A stretch of DNA of 64,000 nucleotides. Source: DASQUK01 sp035641315 (lineage in GTDB: Bacteria > Actinomycetota > Acidimicrobiia > Acidimicrobiales > VFJN01). Below the pieces are notes generated by a model that ran no database searches, was not told the origin of the DNA, and was given only the letters and a program-made list of their open reading frames with translations. The stretch lies in the NCBI GenBank assembly GCA_035641315.1, contig DASQUK010000004.1, positions 36,009-100,008 of the forward strand, read 5' to 3'. Shown piece after piece: positions 15,894 through 24,392 of the stretch; the stretch's first letter is position 1, and each line of letters begins with the position of its first letter. Position numbers and translations under genes: made by a program.

Positions 15894-15931
15894 ACTCAAT
15901 ATTATAACAAACCTGATAGTCTTGCACTCAA
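15894..15931 (-). promoter_or_regulatory. hsp20 promoter with two TTGAGT sites
   Basis: On the minus strand: TTGAGT (15931-15926), 19-nt spacer, TATAAT (15906-15901), then a second TTGAGT (15899-15894). TATAAT is a perfect -10 hexamer in an otherwise GC-rich window. TTGAGT is half of the HspR HAIR consensus, but here the sites are direct, not inverted, repeats, so HspR binding is only a suggestion. Confidence 0.5.
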
Positions 15932-15964
15932 CCTTTGGCCAGGCGACGACCCAAAGACGCGACA

Positions 15965-15988
15965 GTGCCGCCCCCCGGGGGGCGGCAC
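15965..15988 (-). terminator. Candidate pckG terminator
   Basis: A 24-bp perfect palindrome (GTGCCGCCCCCC and its complement), located 24 nt downstream of the pckG stop on the minus strand. It would form a very stable GC hairpin; there is no U-tract. Confidence 0.55.
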
Positions 15989-16011
15989 CGAGGCATCTCG
16001 GGGAGAGCGAG

Positions 16012-17820
16012 TCAGCCGGCGGCCAGGCGCTTCTCGAGCGTGGTGAGCTGCTCCCGCAGCTCGCCGGGCACGTGGTCGCCGAGCGAGCGGTAGTGCTCCT
16101 CCAGCTGGGGTAGCTCCTGGCGCCACGACTCGGCGTCCACCTCGACCAGCTTGGCCAGCGTGCCCGGGTCCATGTCGAGGCCGCTGGTGTCGAGGGCGCC
16201 GGGCGCCGGGACCCGCCCGATGGGGGTGTCGACCGCCTCGCCCTCGCCGGCGATCCGCTGGACGATCCAGGCGAGGACCCGGCTGTTGTCGCCGAAGCCC
16301 GGCCACAGGAACGACCCGTCCTCGTCCCGCCGGAACCAGTTGACCCAGAACAGCCGGGGCAGCTTGTCGGCGTCGGTCGCCTCGCCGATCTCGAGCCAGT
16401 GGGCGAAGTAGTCGCCCATGTTGTAGCCACAGAACGGCAACATGGCGAACGGGTCGAACCGCAGCTCGCCCACGTTGCCGGCGGCCGCCGCGGTCTTCTC
16501 CGAGCTCATGATCGAGCCCAGGAACACGCCGTGTCTCCAGTCGAACGACTCGGTCACCAGGGGCACGTTGGTGGCCCGCCGGCCGCCGAACAGGATGGCC
16601 GAGATCGGCACGCCCTTGGGGTCCTCCCACTCGGGGGCGATCGACGGGCACTGCGACGCGGGGGTGGTGAACCGGGCGTTGGGGTGGGCGGCCGGCGCGT
16701 CCGACGCCGGGGTCCAGTCGTTGTCCCGCCAGTCGATCGCATGGGGCGGCGGCGACGACAGGCCCTCCCACCAGACGTCGCCGTCGTCGGTGCGGGCGAC
16801 GTTGGTGAAGATCGAGTTGCCGGACAGCGTGGCCACCGCGTTGGGGTTGGTGTCCTCGCCCGTGCCCGGGGCCACGCCGAAGAACCCCGCTTCGGGGTTG
16901 ATGGCGTGCAGCCGGCCGTCGTCGCCGAACTTCATCCAGGCGATGTCGTCGCCCACCGTCTCGACCTTCCACCCCGGCAGGGTGGGGATCATCATCGCCA
17001 TGTTGGTCTTGCCGCAGGCCGACGGGAACGCCGCCGCGATGTAGCGCTTCTCGCCGCCGGGCGGCGTCACGCCGAGGATCAGCATGTGCTCGGCCATCCA
17101 GCCGTCGTCGCGGGCCATGGTTGAGGCGATGCGCAGGGCGAAGCACTTCTTGCCCAGGAGGGCGTTGCCGCCGTAGCCCGATCCGTACGACCAGATCTCC
17201 CGGGTCTCGGGGAAGTGGACGATGTACTTGCGCTCGGCGTCGCAGGGCCAGGCCACGTCGTCGCGGGCGTTGCCGCCGGCGTCCACCAGGGGATAGCCCA
17301 CGGAGTGCAGGCAGGGGACGAAGTCGCCGTCGGCCCCCAGCACGTCGAGCGGGCCCTGGCCCATGCGGGTCATGATCCGCATGCTGGCGGCCACGTAGGC
17401 CGAGTCGGTGAGCTGCACGCCGATGTGGGCGATCGGCGATCCCAATGGGCCCATCGAGAACGGCACGACGTACAGCGTGCGGCCCCGCATGGCCCCCGTG
17501 AACAGGCCGGTCAGCTCTGCCTTCATATCGACCGGGTCGCGCCAGTTGTTGGTCGGACCGGCGTCGACCTCGCGCTCGGAGCACACGAACGTCCGGTCCT
17601 CGACCCTCGCGACGTCGCCGGGGTCGGACCGGGCCAGGAAGCTGTTGGGACGCCGCTGCGGGTTCAGGCGCTCGAACGTGCCGCTGTCGACCAGCAGCCG
17701 CGTCAGCCGCTCCCACTCCTCGTCGGAGCCCTCGCACCACTCGACCCTCTCCGGCTGGAAGACCTGAGCCCAGTGTTCGACCCAGTCCTTGAGCTTCTGG
17801 TTCTCGGTGCTTGCAGCCAT
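16012..17820 (-). CDS. pckG: Phosphoenolpyruvate carboxykinase (GTP)
   Basis: Converts oxaloacetate and GTP to PEP, GDP and CO2, first step of gluconeogenesis; 602 aa, normal for the GTP-dependent class. Nucleotide P-loop FPSACGKTNMAMM, kinase-2 motif GDDIAWMKF, substrate loop RKYIVHFPE and the GTP-type signature NWFRRDEDGSFLWPGFGDN are all present. ATG at 17820 is chosen over an upstream in-frame start because GGAGG lies directly before it and MAASTENQKLKDWV is the usual N-terminus. It follows the OB-fold gene by 32 nt, so rpmB, the OB-fold gene and pckG may form one minus-strand unit. Confidence 0.96.
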   Translation of the reverse strand: MAASTENQKLKDWVEHWAQVFQPERVEWCEGSDEEWERLTRLLVDSGTFERLNPQRRPNSFLARSDPGDVARVEDRTFVCSEREVDAGPTNNWRDPVDMKAELTGLFTGAMRGRTLYVVPFSMGPLGSPIAHIGVQLTDSAYVAASMRIMTRMGQGPLDVLGADGDFVPCLHSVGYPLVDAGGNARDDVAWPCDAERKYIVHFPETREIWSYGSGYGGNALLGKKCFALRIASTMARDDGWMAEHMLILGVTPPGGEKRYIAAAFPSACGKTNMAMMIPTLPGWKVETVGDDIAWMKFGDDGRLHAINPEAGFFGVAPGTGEDTNPNAVATLSGNSIFTNVARTDDGDVWWEGLSSPPPHAIDWRDNDWTPASDAPAAHPNARFTTPASQCPSIAPEWEDPKGVPISAILFGGRRATNVPLVTESFDWRHGVFLGSIMSSEKTAAAAGNVGELRFDPFAMLPFCGYNMGDYFAHWLEIGEATDADKLPRLFWVNWFRRDEDGSFLWPGFGDNSRVLAWIVQRIAGEGEAVDTPIGRVPAPGALDTSGLDMDPGTLAKLVEVDAESWRQELPQLEEHYRSLGDHVPGELREQLTTLEKRLAAG

Positions 17821-17852
17821 GGTCCTCCGCGGTGCCGTCGGTGTGCCCAGCT

Positions 17853-18116
17853 TCAAGCGGAGGCCGTGTCGTCCCTGACCGGGAAGCGCTCGGGATCGAG
17901 CCCGGGCGTCCCCATGTCGACCTCCGATCCCAGTCGCAGGTGAGTCGCACGACCCTCGCCGTCGAGGTCGAAGATCACGCGCTGGCCCTGGCGAAGCTGG
18001 CGGAACACGGAGCCGCGGAGCGCGTCGGGGGCGAGATCGATCTCGGCAAGATCGGTGTCACGCATCACGATCCCGTCCCTGGATCCGGGGTCGTACGACT
18101 TGATCACGCCTTGCAC
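17853..18116 (-). CDS. Small cold-shock-domain-like (OB-fold) protein
   Basis: 87 aa. The pattern MQGVIKSYDPGSRDGIVMRD, then FRQLRQGQRVIFDLDGEGRA, follows the five-strand cold-shock domain (start strand, DG turn, GQRV-F strand), but the RNP1 aromatic cluster (KGFGFI) is replaced by RDGIVMRD. It may bind RNA weakly or not at all. GTG start with GAGGAG 7 nt upstream. It sits between rpmB and pckG on the minus strand. A CspA-type role is inferred from fold resemblance only. Confidence 0.65.
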   Translation of the reverse strand: MQGVIKSYDPGSRDGIVMRDTDLAEIDLAPDALRGSVFRQLRQGQRVIFDLDGEGRATHLRLGSEVDMGTPGLDPERFPVRDDTASA

Positions 18117-18189
18117 CGGTGGGCTCCTCGCTGGGGCTGGCTGCGGTGGGTCCTGCCACCGTATCGGACCGGCCCGAGCACCACCTTCT

Positions 18190-18384
18190 TCAGTGCGCGA
18201 GCTTCTCGATCTTGCCGGCCTTGATGCAGCCGGTGCAGACGTTGACCCGCCGGGGCGCGCCGTTCACGAGGGCCCGCACACGCTGGATGTTGGGGTTCCA
18301 CCGGCGCTTGGTCCGCCGATGCGAGTGGCTGACACTCATGCCCCACGACGGGTGCTTGCCGCACACCTCGCAAACGGCTGCCAT
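18190..18384 (-). CDS. rpmB: Large ribosomal subunit protein bL28 (zinc-containing form)
   Basis: 64 aa. MAAVCEVCGKHPSWGMSVSH, then RRTKRRWNPNIQRVRA and CTGCIKAGKIEK are diagnostic. The CxxC pairs (CEVC and CTGC) mark the C+ zinc-binding paralogue; many bacteria carry a zinc-free copy elsewhere under Zur control. ATG at 18384 is preceded by AGAGGTGA, and the upstream frame is non-conserved. It diverges from fakA across a 107-bp region with a good promoter for each side. Confidence 0.96.
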   Translation of the reverse strand: MAAVCEVCGKHPSWGMSVSHSHRRTKRRWNPNIQRVRALVNGAPRRVNVCTGCIKAGKIEKLAH

Positions 18385-18426
18385 TGGACGCGTCACCTCT
18401 GTCTCGGGCTGGCTGAGGACCGAGCA

Positions 18427-18455
18427 ACTGTACTGGCGACCCCCAGGGGTCACAA
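18427..18455 (-). promoter_or_regulatory. rpmB promoter
   Basis: On the minus strand: -35 TTGTGA (18455-18450), 17-nt spacer, -10 TACAGT (18432-18427). Transcription would start about 35-40 nt before the rpmB ATG. One of the best sigma-70-type promoters in the window. Confidence 0.6.
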
Positions 18456-18456
18456 C

Positions 18457-18483
18457 TTGCCCCGCCGGCACATCACCTACCAT
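18457..18483 (+). promoter_or_regulatory. Candidate fakA promoter, leaderless type
   Basis: TTGCCC (18457-18462), 15-nt spacer, TACCAT (18478-18483), then 8 nt to the GTG at 18492. Back to back with the rpmB promoter. No Shine-Dalgarno. Confidence 0.4.
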
Positions 18484-18491
18484 CCACCGGT

Positions 18492-20168
18492 GTGACCACC
18501 CTCGATCACCTGGGTGCCGCCGACCTGCGAGCGGTGGTGGAGGCCTACAAGGAGGCCCTGGCGGCCCACCGGGACCCCATCAACCGGCTCAACGTCTACC
18601 CGGTCCCCGACGGCGACACCGGTACCAACATGTCCCTCACCCTGGTGTCCGTGGCCGAGGAGCTGGCCGGCGCCGACAACGATCTCCCCGCCGTGTGCCG
18701 GGCCGTCAGCCACGGGTCGCTCATGGGGGCGCGGGGCAACTCCGGCGTGATCCTGTCGCAGGTGCTGCGCGGCATGGTGGGCGCGATCGCCGAGGCCGGC
18801 GGGCTCGACGGCCCCGGGTTGGCGCAGGCCCTGCGGGCCGCCTGCGATGCGGCGTACCAGGCGGTCATGCGCCCGGTGGAGGGCACGATCCTCACGGTGG
18901 TGCGTGAGTCGGCCGAGGCCGCCGAGCAGGCCGTCGCCGCCGACGCCGACGCCGACCTCGTCACCGTGCTGACCGCCGCCCGCGACCGGGGCGAGGACGC
19001 GCTGGCCCGCACCCCCGAGCTGCTCCCGGTCCTGGCGGAGGCGGGCGTGGTCGACGCCGGCGGGGCCGGCTACCTGCTGTTCCTCGACGCCCTGGCGCAC
19101 GTGGTCGACCGCCGTCCCATCCCCGAACCCCGCGTCGGCGAGGGGGCCGTGCGCCCCGACGCCCACCTCGTCCACGCCGGGCCGGGGGCCGACGGGCACG
19201 GGGAGGGCGGGTCCGACCTCCGCTACGAGGTCATGTACTTCCTCGAGGCGCCCGACGAGGCGATCCCGTCGTTCAAGGACGTGTGGGCCGGCATCGGCGA
19301 CTCCATCGTGGTGGTGGGGGGCGACGGGCTGTGGAACTGCCACATCCACACCGACGACATCGGCGCCGCCATCGAGGCGGCCGTCGACGCCGGGCGGCCC
19401 CGGCAGATCCGTGTCACCGACCTGGGCGAGCAGGTCGAGGAGGAACGCTGGGTGCGCGAGGCCACCGGTGCGGGCGCAGTGGTCGAGGAGCCGCCGCACG
19501 CCAGCGAGCCGGTGCGCACTGCGGTGGTGGCCGTGGCCGCGGGGGACGGCATCAAGCGCATCTTCTACAGCCTCGGCGTGCAGGGCATCGTGGCCGGCGG
19601 GCAGTCGATGAACCCGTCGACCGCGGAGCTGCTAGCGGCGGTCGAGGCCGTGCCGGCCGAGGAGGTCGTCATCCTCCCCAACAACAAGAACATCATCCCG
19701 GTGGCCGAGCAGGTCGACGCCCACACCGACCGCACGGTGCGGGTCGTGCCGACCCGGGGCATCGCCGAGGGTTTCGCCGCGCTCATGTGCTACGACCCCG
19801 AGGCCCGGGCCGACGAGAACGCCAAGGAGATGACCGCGCTGGCGGGCAGCGTGGTAGCGGGGGAGGTGACCCAGGCGGTGCGCGAGTCGACCAGCGAGGT
19901 CGGCCGCATCGCCGAGGGTGATTACGTGGGCATCGCCCGCGACGGCATCCGGGCGGTGGAGAAGACGCTGGCGGCGGCGGCCTGCCGGCTGCTCGAGGCC
20001 CTCGTGACCGACGAGCACGAGATCGTGACGGTCATCGAGGGCGAGGGCGCCACGGCCGGCGACACCCGAGCCATCACCGAGTGGCTGGACGAGCACCGCC
20101 CCGAGGTGTCGGCCGAGGTCCACCACGGTGGCCAGCCGCTGTACCCGTACCTCTTCGGCATCGAGTAG
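18492..20168 (+). CDS. fakA: DAK2/DegV-partner fatty acid kinase FakA-like
   Basis: 558 aa, the usual length of YloV/FakA. The N-terminal kinase domain has NRLNVYPVPDGDTGTNM (metal and ATP Asp residues), HGSLMGARGNSGVILSQ and GTILTVVRESAEAA; the central part has GVVDAGGAGYLLFLDAL; the C-terminal domain has YFLEAPDE, the WNCHIHTDD motif and VILPNNKNI. FakA phosphorylates fatty acids bound to FakB (DegV) proteins, feeding exogenous fatty acids to PlsX/PlsY. No fakB is in the window. PlsX, encoded 5.6 kb downstream, shares the acyl-phosphate intermediate. It precedes recG by 25 nt, a conserved actinobacterial pairing. Confidence 0.92.
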   Translation: MTTLDHLGAADLRAVVEAYKEALAAHRDPINRLNVYPVPDGDTGTNMSLTLVSVAEELAGADNDLPAVCRAVSHGSLMGARGNSGVILSQVLRGMVGAIAEAGGLDGPGLAQALRAACDAAYQAVMRPVEGTILTVVRESAEAAEQAVAADADADLVTVLTAARDRGEDALARTPELLPVLAEAGVVDAGGAGYLLFLDALAHVVDRRPIPEPRVGEGAVRPDAHLVHAGPGADGHGEGGSDLRYEVMYFLEAPDEAIPSFKDVWAGIGDSIVVVGGDGLWNCHIHTDDIGAAIEAAVDAGRPRQIRVTDLGEQVEEERWVREATGAGAVVEEPPHASEPVRTAVVAVAAGDGIKRIFYSLGVQGIVAGGQSMNPSTAELLAAVEAVPAEEVVILPNNKNIIPVAEQVDAHTDRTVRVVPTRGIAEGFAALMCYDPEARADENAKEMTALAGSVVAGEVTQAVRESTSEVGRIAEGDYVGIARDGIRAVEKTLAAAACRLLEALVTDEHEIVTVIEGEGATAGDTRAITEWLDEHRPEVSAEVHHGGQPLYPYLFGIE

Positions 20169-20193
20169 CCGGTACGTCGGTGAGCATGCTGGA

Positions 20194-22350
20194 ATGAGCC
20201 GGGCGGCGACCGACACCGCGCCCATCACGCTGGGCGAGCTGGCCGCCCTGCCGGTCGACCGGCTGAAAGGTGTGGGCGGGCGCAAGGCCGAGGCGCTGGC
20301 GGCGGTCGGCGTGGAGAACCTGCTCGACCTCCTCACCTACTACCCGCGCCGCTACGTCGACCGCACCAACGAGGCCCGCATCCGGGACCTGGTGGTCGGG
20401 GAGGAGGCGCTGGTCCTGGTCACCGTCCAGCGGGTCTCGTCGCGGCGCACCCGGGGGCGTCCGCCCAAGGTCCTGGTGACCGTGGACGTGACCGACGGCA
20501 GCGGGCACCTGCGGGTCAGCTTCTTCAACCAGGCGTGGCGGGAGCGCCAGCTGCGGCCGGGGATGACCGTGGCGCTGTTCGGCAAGCTCGAGATCTACGG
20601 CGGCCGCAAGCAGATGACCAATCCCGTGGTGGACCTGATCGGCGATCGCACGGGGCGCATCGTCCCCATCTACCCCCAGTCGGAGAAGGCGGGGCTGTCG
20701 ACCTGGGAGATCGGCGATTGGGCGGCCGAGGCGCTGCGGCGATCCCAGGTGCGGGGCCTGCTCGACCCGGTGCCCGACTGGGTGCTCGAGCGGTTCGACC
20801 TGGTCACCCGCGCCGAGGCGTTCTCCGGCATCCACGCCCCCGACTCGATGGCCCACAAGGAGGTCGCCCGGCGGCGCCTGGTGCTCGACGAGCTGCTGCG
20901 GGTCCAGTTGGCCCTGGTCCAGCGCAAGCGGCACATCGAGCGCACGACCAAAGGCATCGCCCACCGCGTCGAGGGAGCGCTGGTCGACGCCTTCGTCGCC
21001 CGGCTGCCGTTCGACCTGACCGGCGACCAGCGGGCGGCCATCGACGAGATCCGCCGCGACCTCGCCGCGCCCCACCCCATGCACCGGCTGCTGCAGGGGG
21101 ACGTCGGGGCCGGAAAGACGATCGTAGCCGTGTCGACGCTGCTGGCGGCCGTGCAGGGCGGGTACCAGGGGGCGTTCATGGCGCCGACCGAGGTGTTGGC
21201 CGAGCAGCACGCGCAGGGGATCCGGGAGCTGCTCGCCGGCGTCGAGGTGCCCGACGACGGGGCGACGCTGTTCGACGCCCGGCCGGTGCGAGTCGAGCTG
21301 CTCACCAACCGGGTGGGGGCGGCGGACCGCCGGCGCATCCTGGCCGACCTCGCGGCCGGGCAGGTCGACCTGGTGATCGGCACGCACGCGCTCATCCAGG
21401 AGGGCGTCGAGTTCCGGGCGCTGGGGGCGGTCGTGATCGACGAGCAGCATCGCTTCGGCGTCGAGCAGCGGGCGGCACTGCGGGACAAGTCCGCCGGTGG
21501 GGCCGTACCGGATGTGCTGGTCATGACGGCCACGCCCATCCCCCGGACGGCGGCGATGACCGTGTACGGCGACCTCGACGTGACCGTCATCCGCTCGCTC
21601 CCGGTCGGGCGCCAGCCCATCACCACGAGCTGGGTGCGGACGGACCACGACGAGGAGTCGATGTGGGACGCCGTCCGCCGCGAGGTGGCGGCGGGGCGGC
21701 AGGCGTACGTGGTGTGCCCGCTCATCGAGGAGTCCGAGAAGCTCGAGGTCCGTTCGGCCGAGGACACCTACGCGCGGCTCGCGGCGGACGAGCTGGCCGG
21801 GCTGCGGCTGGGCCTGCTCCACGGCCGCCTGGGGTCGGCCGACAAGGAGGCCACCATGCACCAGTTCCGGCAGGGCCGGCTCGACGTGCTGGTGGCAACG
21901 ACGGTCATCGAGGTGGGCGTCGACGTCCCCAACGCCACCGTGATGGTGATCCTCGATGCCGACCGCTTCGGCATCGCCCAGCTCCACCAGCTCCGGGGCC
22001 GGGTGGGCCGGGGCAGCGAGCGGTCCTGGTGCTACCTCGTGAGCCGGTCGGACACCCCGGAGGCCGAGGCCCGGCTCGGCGCTCTGGTCGAGACCACCGA
22101 TGGGTTCGCCCTGGCCGAGGTCGACCTGGAGCTGCGCGGCGAGGGCACGATCATGGGCGAGCGGCAGAAAGGACGCAGCGACCTCAAGCTGGCGTCGCTA
22201 CGGCGGGATCGGGACTGGGTGGAGAAGGCCCGCGAGGTGGCGTTCGCGATCGTCGACGGCGAGGGCGGGCTGGAGGCCCACGCCGAGCTGCTCGACGAGG
22301 TCGCACTCTTCCTTGACGAGGAAGACCAGGACTACCTGCTCAAGGGCTAA
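20194..22350 (+). CDS. recG: ATP-dependent DNA helicase RecG
   Basis: 718 aa branched-DNA helicase that remodels stalled forks and Holliday junctions. The N-terminal wedge/OB domain (VDRLKGVGGRKAEALAAVGV, LLDLLTYYPRRYVDR) precedes SF2 motifs: Walker A GDVGAGKTI, MAPTEVLAEQHA, IGTHALIQEGVEF, DEQH box VIDEQHRFGVEQR, motif III TATPIPRTAAM, and motifs V-VI LVATTVIEVGVDVPNA and QLRGRVGRG. The frame extends upstream, but ATG at 20194 matches the family N-terminus and clears fakA. The stop overlaps by 3 nt a small convergent zinc-ribbon gene. Confidence 0.96.
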   Translation: MSRAATDTAPITLGELAALPVDRLKGVGGRKAEALAAVGVENLLDLLTYYPRRYVDRTNEARIRDLVVGEEALVLVTVQRVSSRRTRGRPPKVLVTVDVTDGSGHLRVSFFNQAWRERQLRPGMTVALFGKLEIYGGRKQMTNPVVDLIGDRTGRIVPIYPQSEKAGLSTWEIGDWAAEALRRSQVRGLLDPVPDWVLERFDLVTRAEAFSGIHAPDSMAHKEVARRRLVLDELLRVQLALVQRKRHIERTTKGIAHRVEGALVDAFVARLPFDLTGDQRAAIDEIRRDLAAPHPMHRLLQGDVGAGKTIVAVSTLLAAVQGGYQGAFMAPTEVLAEQHAQGIRELLAGVEVPDDGATLFDARPVRVELLTNRVGAADRRRILADLAAGQVDLVIGTHALIQEGVEFRALGAVVIDEQHRFGVEQRAALRDKSAGGAVPDVLVMTATPIPRTAAMTVYGDLDVTVIRSLPVGRQPITTSWVRTDHDEESMWDAVRREVAAGRQAYVVCPLIEESEKLEVRSAEDTYARLAADELAGLRLGLLHGRLGSADKEATMHQFRQGRLDVLVATTVIEVGVDVPNATVMVILDADRFGIAQLHQLRGRVGRGSERSWCYLVSRSDTPEAEARLGALVETTDGFALAEVDLELRGEGTIMGERQKGRSDLKLASLRRDRDWVEKAREVAFAIVDGEGGLEAHAELLDEVALFLDEEDQDYLLKG

Positions 22351-22514
22351 TCGTCCGCGCTGTCGCCCGGGACGATCACGTCCCAGCGGTCCAGGCAGTC
22401 CTCACACCGGTAGACCAACAGGTCGCCCGGCTGCCAACCCCATTCGGCGGGCTCGGTGAGCAGGTGGGCGCGGCCGCCGCAGTCGACGCAGGTGATGACC
22501 TGGTCGACCTCCAC
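22347..22514 (-). CDS. 55-residue zinc-ribbon protein
   Basis: Two CxxC knuckles, ITCVDCGGRA at residues 7-16 and VYRCEDCLDRWDVI at 34-47, separated by 24 residues with a central EPAEWGWQPGD turn: a single zinc ribbon. Starts at GTG 22514, only 3 nt after the enoyl-CoA hydratase stop, so translation is probably coupled to it. Its stop overlaps the recG stop on the other strand. Such proteins often bind RNA, DNA or a partner enzyme; no function can be assigned. Short, but codon use and the intact knuckles support it. Confidence 0.65.
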   Translation of the reverse strand: MEVDQVITCVDCGGRAHLLTEPAEWGWQPGDLLVYRCEDCLDRWDVIVPGDSADD

Positions 22515-22517
22515 CGG

Positions 22518-23237
22518 CTAGCGGTCCCGCTCGGTGAAACGCGCCACGCCGGCGGCGAAGTCGTCGGCGAAGATCACGTCGCGGCCGAGGCGGTCCTCGT
22601 TGGCCAGAGCGTCGGCGATACCCAGTCCCAGCCCGTCGTACACGGCTCGCCGGTCGTTCACCACGCAACGCCAGGGGAACGAGGCGATCTGCTCGGCCAG
22701 CGCGATGGCGTCCTCGAGCGCTGTCCCCGCGGGGACCAGGCGGTCGACCAGGCCGATGCGCTCGGCCTCCTCGGCATCGATCTCCCGGCCGGTCAGGATG
22801 AGGTCCAGCGCCCGGCCCAGCCCCACGATGCGAGGCAGCCGGTAGGTCCCGCCGTCGACCAGCGGCACCCCCCAGCGCCGCTCCAGGCAGCCGAAGCGGG
22901 CGCCGCCGCCGGCCACCCGCAGGTCGCACCACGCCGCCAGCTCCAGCCCGCCGGCCACGCACCAGCCCTCGATGGCGGCGATGACCGGCTTGGAGAGCGC
23001 CAGCCGGGTGGGACCCAGCGGGCCGCTGTCACGCAGCCGGGGCAGGTCGCGCAGGTTGGCGCCGGCGCAGAACGCCTCGGTGTCGCCGGTCAGCACCGCC
23101 ACCCGGGCCGACTCGTCGTAGTCGAAGGCCACGAACTGGTCGTGCAGCCGTTGGGCGGTCTTGGAGTTGATGGCGTTGCGGACCCGGGGCTGATCGATGC
23201 GGATCACCCGCACCCGCTCGCCGGCGGCGTGGCTCAT
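22518..23237 (-). CDS. Enoyl-CoA hydratase/isomerase (crotonase) family protein
   Basis: 239 aa crotonase fold. Oxyanion hole segments AFCAGANLRDL and GWCVAGGLELAAWCD are clear, followed by GCLERRWGVPLVDGGTYRLP, where the usual catalytic Glu region carries Asp (LVDGG), and LTGREIDAEEAERIGLVDRL. Probable beta-oxidation or related acyl-CoA chemistry; the substrate is unknown. ATG at 23237 is chosen because upstream sequence is non-conserved. It diverges from rsmD across 97 bp that include a perfect 7-bp hairpin at 23290-23306. Confidence 0.87.
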   Translation of the reverse strand: MSHAAGERVRVIRIDQPRVRNAINSKTAQRLHDQFVAFDYDESARVAVLTGDTEAFCAGANLRDLPRLRDSGPLGPTRLALSKPVIAAIEGWCVAGGLELAAWCDLRVAGGGARFGCLERRWGVPLVDGGTYRLPRIVGLGRALDLILTGREIDAEEAERIGLVDRLVPAGTALEDAIALAEQIASFPWRCVVNDRRAVYDGLGLGIADALANEDRLGRDVIFADDFAAGVARFTERDR

Positions 23238-23322
23238 GGCGACGAGGATGCCACTCCGGCCCGACCCCCACCCGCCGCCCCGTGGTGGCGTCGGCCTCCG
23301 GCCGACACTGGTCACCGGCCGG

Positions 23323-23328
23323 TACCGT
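23323..23328 (+). promoter_or_regulatory. Candidate rsmD -10 box (TACCGT), leaderless type
   Basis: TACCGT within GCCGGTACCGT lies 6 nt before the GTG at 23335. A hairpin with stem GTCGGCC/GGCCGAC and loop TCC (23290-23306) lies just upstream. Confidence 0.4.
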
Positions 23329-23334
23329 CCCCGT

Positions 23335-23859
23335 GTGCGAGTCGTCGGTGGCAGCGCCAGCGGGCGCACGCTGGTGGCGCCGCCGGGCGGGCGCACCCGG
23401 CCGACGTCCGACCGCGTGCGGGAGGCGATCTTCAACGCCCTGTGGAGCCGCGGGGCGGTCGACGGCGCCCGGGTGCTCGACCTGTTCGCCGGCAGCGGGG
23501 CGCTGGGCGTCGAGGCCTTGTCCCGGGGCGCCGAGCACGCCACGTTCGTCGACTCCGATCGGGCGGCCCGCCGGGCGGTGCGGCGCAACCTCGAGGCGTG
23601 CGGCTTGTCCGACCGGGCCGACATCGTCGCCGCCCCGGCGGAGCGTTACCTGGCCGGGCTCGGCGCCGAGCGGTGGGAGCTGGCGTTCTGCGACCCGCCC
23701 TACGCCTACACCGGCTGGGAACGATTGCTGGCAGCGCTGCCGGCGGGGCTCGTGGTCATCGAGTCCGACGAGCCCGTCGCCGTCCCGACCGGATGGGACC
23801 TCGTGCGTGAGGGCCGCTACGGGGGGACCTGGGTCGGGTTCGCCGTCCGCACCACCTGA
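23335..23859 (+). CDS. rsmD: 16S rRNA (guanine-N2-)-methyltransferase RsmD
   Basis: 174 aa Rossmann methyltransferase that modifies G966 of 16S rRNA in E. coli numbering. Seen: RVVGGSASGRTLVAPPGG, TRPTSDRVREAIFNAL, the SAM loop VLDLFAGSGALGVEALSRGA and the catalytic FCDPPYAY. GTG at 23335 gives the canonical N-terminus (RVVGG). The rsmD-coaD order is conserved across bacteria; coaD begins 53 nt downstream with its own promoter-like box. Confidence 0.94.
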   Translation: MRVVGGSASGRTLVAPPGGRTRPTSDRVREAIFNALWSRGAVDGARVLDLFAGSGALGVEALSRGAEHATFVDSDRAARRAVRRNLEACGLSDRADIVAAPAERYLAGLGAERWELAFCDPPYAYTGWERLLAALPAGLVVIESDEPVAVPTGWDLVREGRYGGTWVGFAVRTT

Positions 23860-23899
23860 CCTCCGCCGTCGGTGCCGGGGTCGCGCCCCTGCCGAGGGC

Positions 23900-23905
23900 T
23901 ACCGT
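23900..23905 (+). promoter_or_regulatory. Candidate coaD -10 box (TACCGT)
   Basis: TACCGT ends 7 nt before the GTG at 23913 and overlaps the alternative GTG at 23904. It therefore favours 23913 as the coaD start. Confidence 0.4.
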
Positions 23906-23912
23906 GGCGTCC

Positions 23913-24392
23913 GTGACCACGGTCCTCTATCCCGGCTCGTTCGACCCCATCCACAACGGGCACCTCGGCATCATCGAGGTAGCGGCCCGGCTGTTCGACG
24001 AGGTGGTGGTCGCCGCCGTGCGCAACCCGCAGAAGGGTGAGCCGCTCTTCAGCCTCGAGGACCGCCAGGCGATGATCGACGAGTCGGTGGCCCACCTCGA
24101 CAACGTGAAGATCACCATGTTCTCGAGCCTGGTCGTCGACCTGGCCCGGGAGGTGGGCGCCGACTTCATCGTCAAGGGCCTGAGGGTCGTGTCCGACTTC
24201 GAGGCCGAGCTGATCATGGCGCAGATGAACCGGGCGGTGTCCGGCGTGGACACGCTGTTCATCCCGTCCGACTCGGCGAACTCGTTCCTGGCGTCGAAGC
24301 TGATCCGCGAGATCGCCCGCTTCGGCGGCGACGTCAGCTCGATGGTCCCCCCGCCGGTCGCCAAGCGGCTGGCAGAGCGGTTCGGCAAGTGA
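23913..24392 (+). CDS. coaD: Phosphopantetheine adenylyltransferase
   Basis: 159 aa. Adenylates 4'-phosphopantetheine to dephospho-CoA. Nucleotidyltransferase motif YPGSFDPIHNGHLGII (HxGH) at residues 5-20, AAVRNPQKGEPLFS, the substrate loop FIVKGLRVVSDFEAEL and the C-terminal SNSFLASKLIRE-like SANSFLASKLIREIA. GTG 23913 (TTVLYPG) is preferred to 23904 because of the -10 box and the family N-terminus. Its stop overlaps the start of the coiled-coil gene (TGATG). Confidence 0.95.
   Translation: MTTVLYPGSFDPIHNGHLGIIEVAARLFDEVVVAAVRNPQKGEPLFSLEDRQAMIDESVAHLDNVKITMFSSLVVDLAREVGADFIVKGLRVVSDFEAELIMAQMNRAVSGVDTLFIPSDSANSFLASKLIREIARFGGDVSSMVPPPVAKRLAERFGK

Noticed and set aside
15894..15931. A complete HAIR (HspR) operator at hsp20
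   Set aside because: The TTGAGT copies are direct, not inverted, repeats with the wrong spacing, so only half-site resemblance is claimed.
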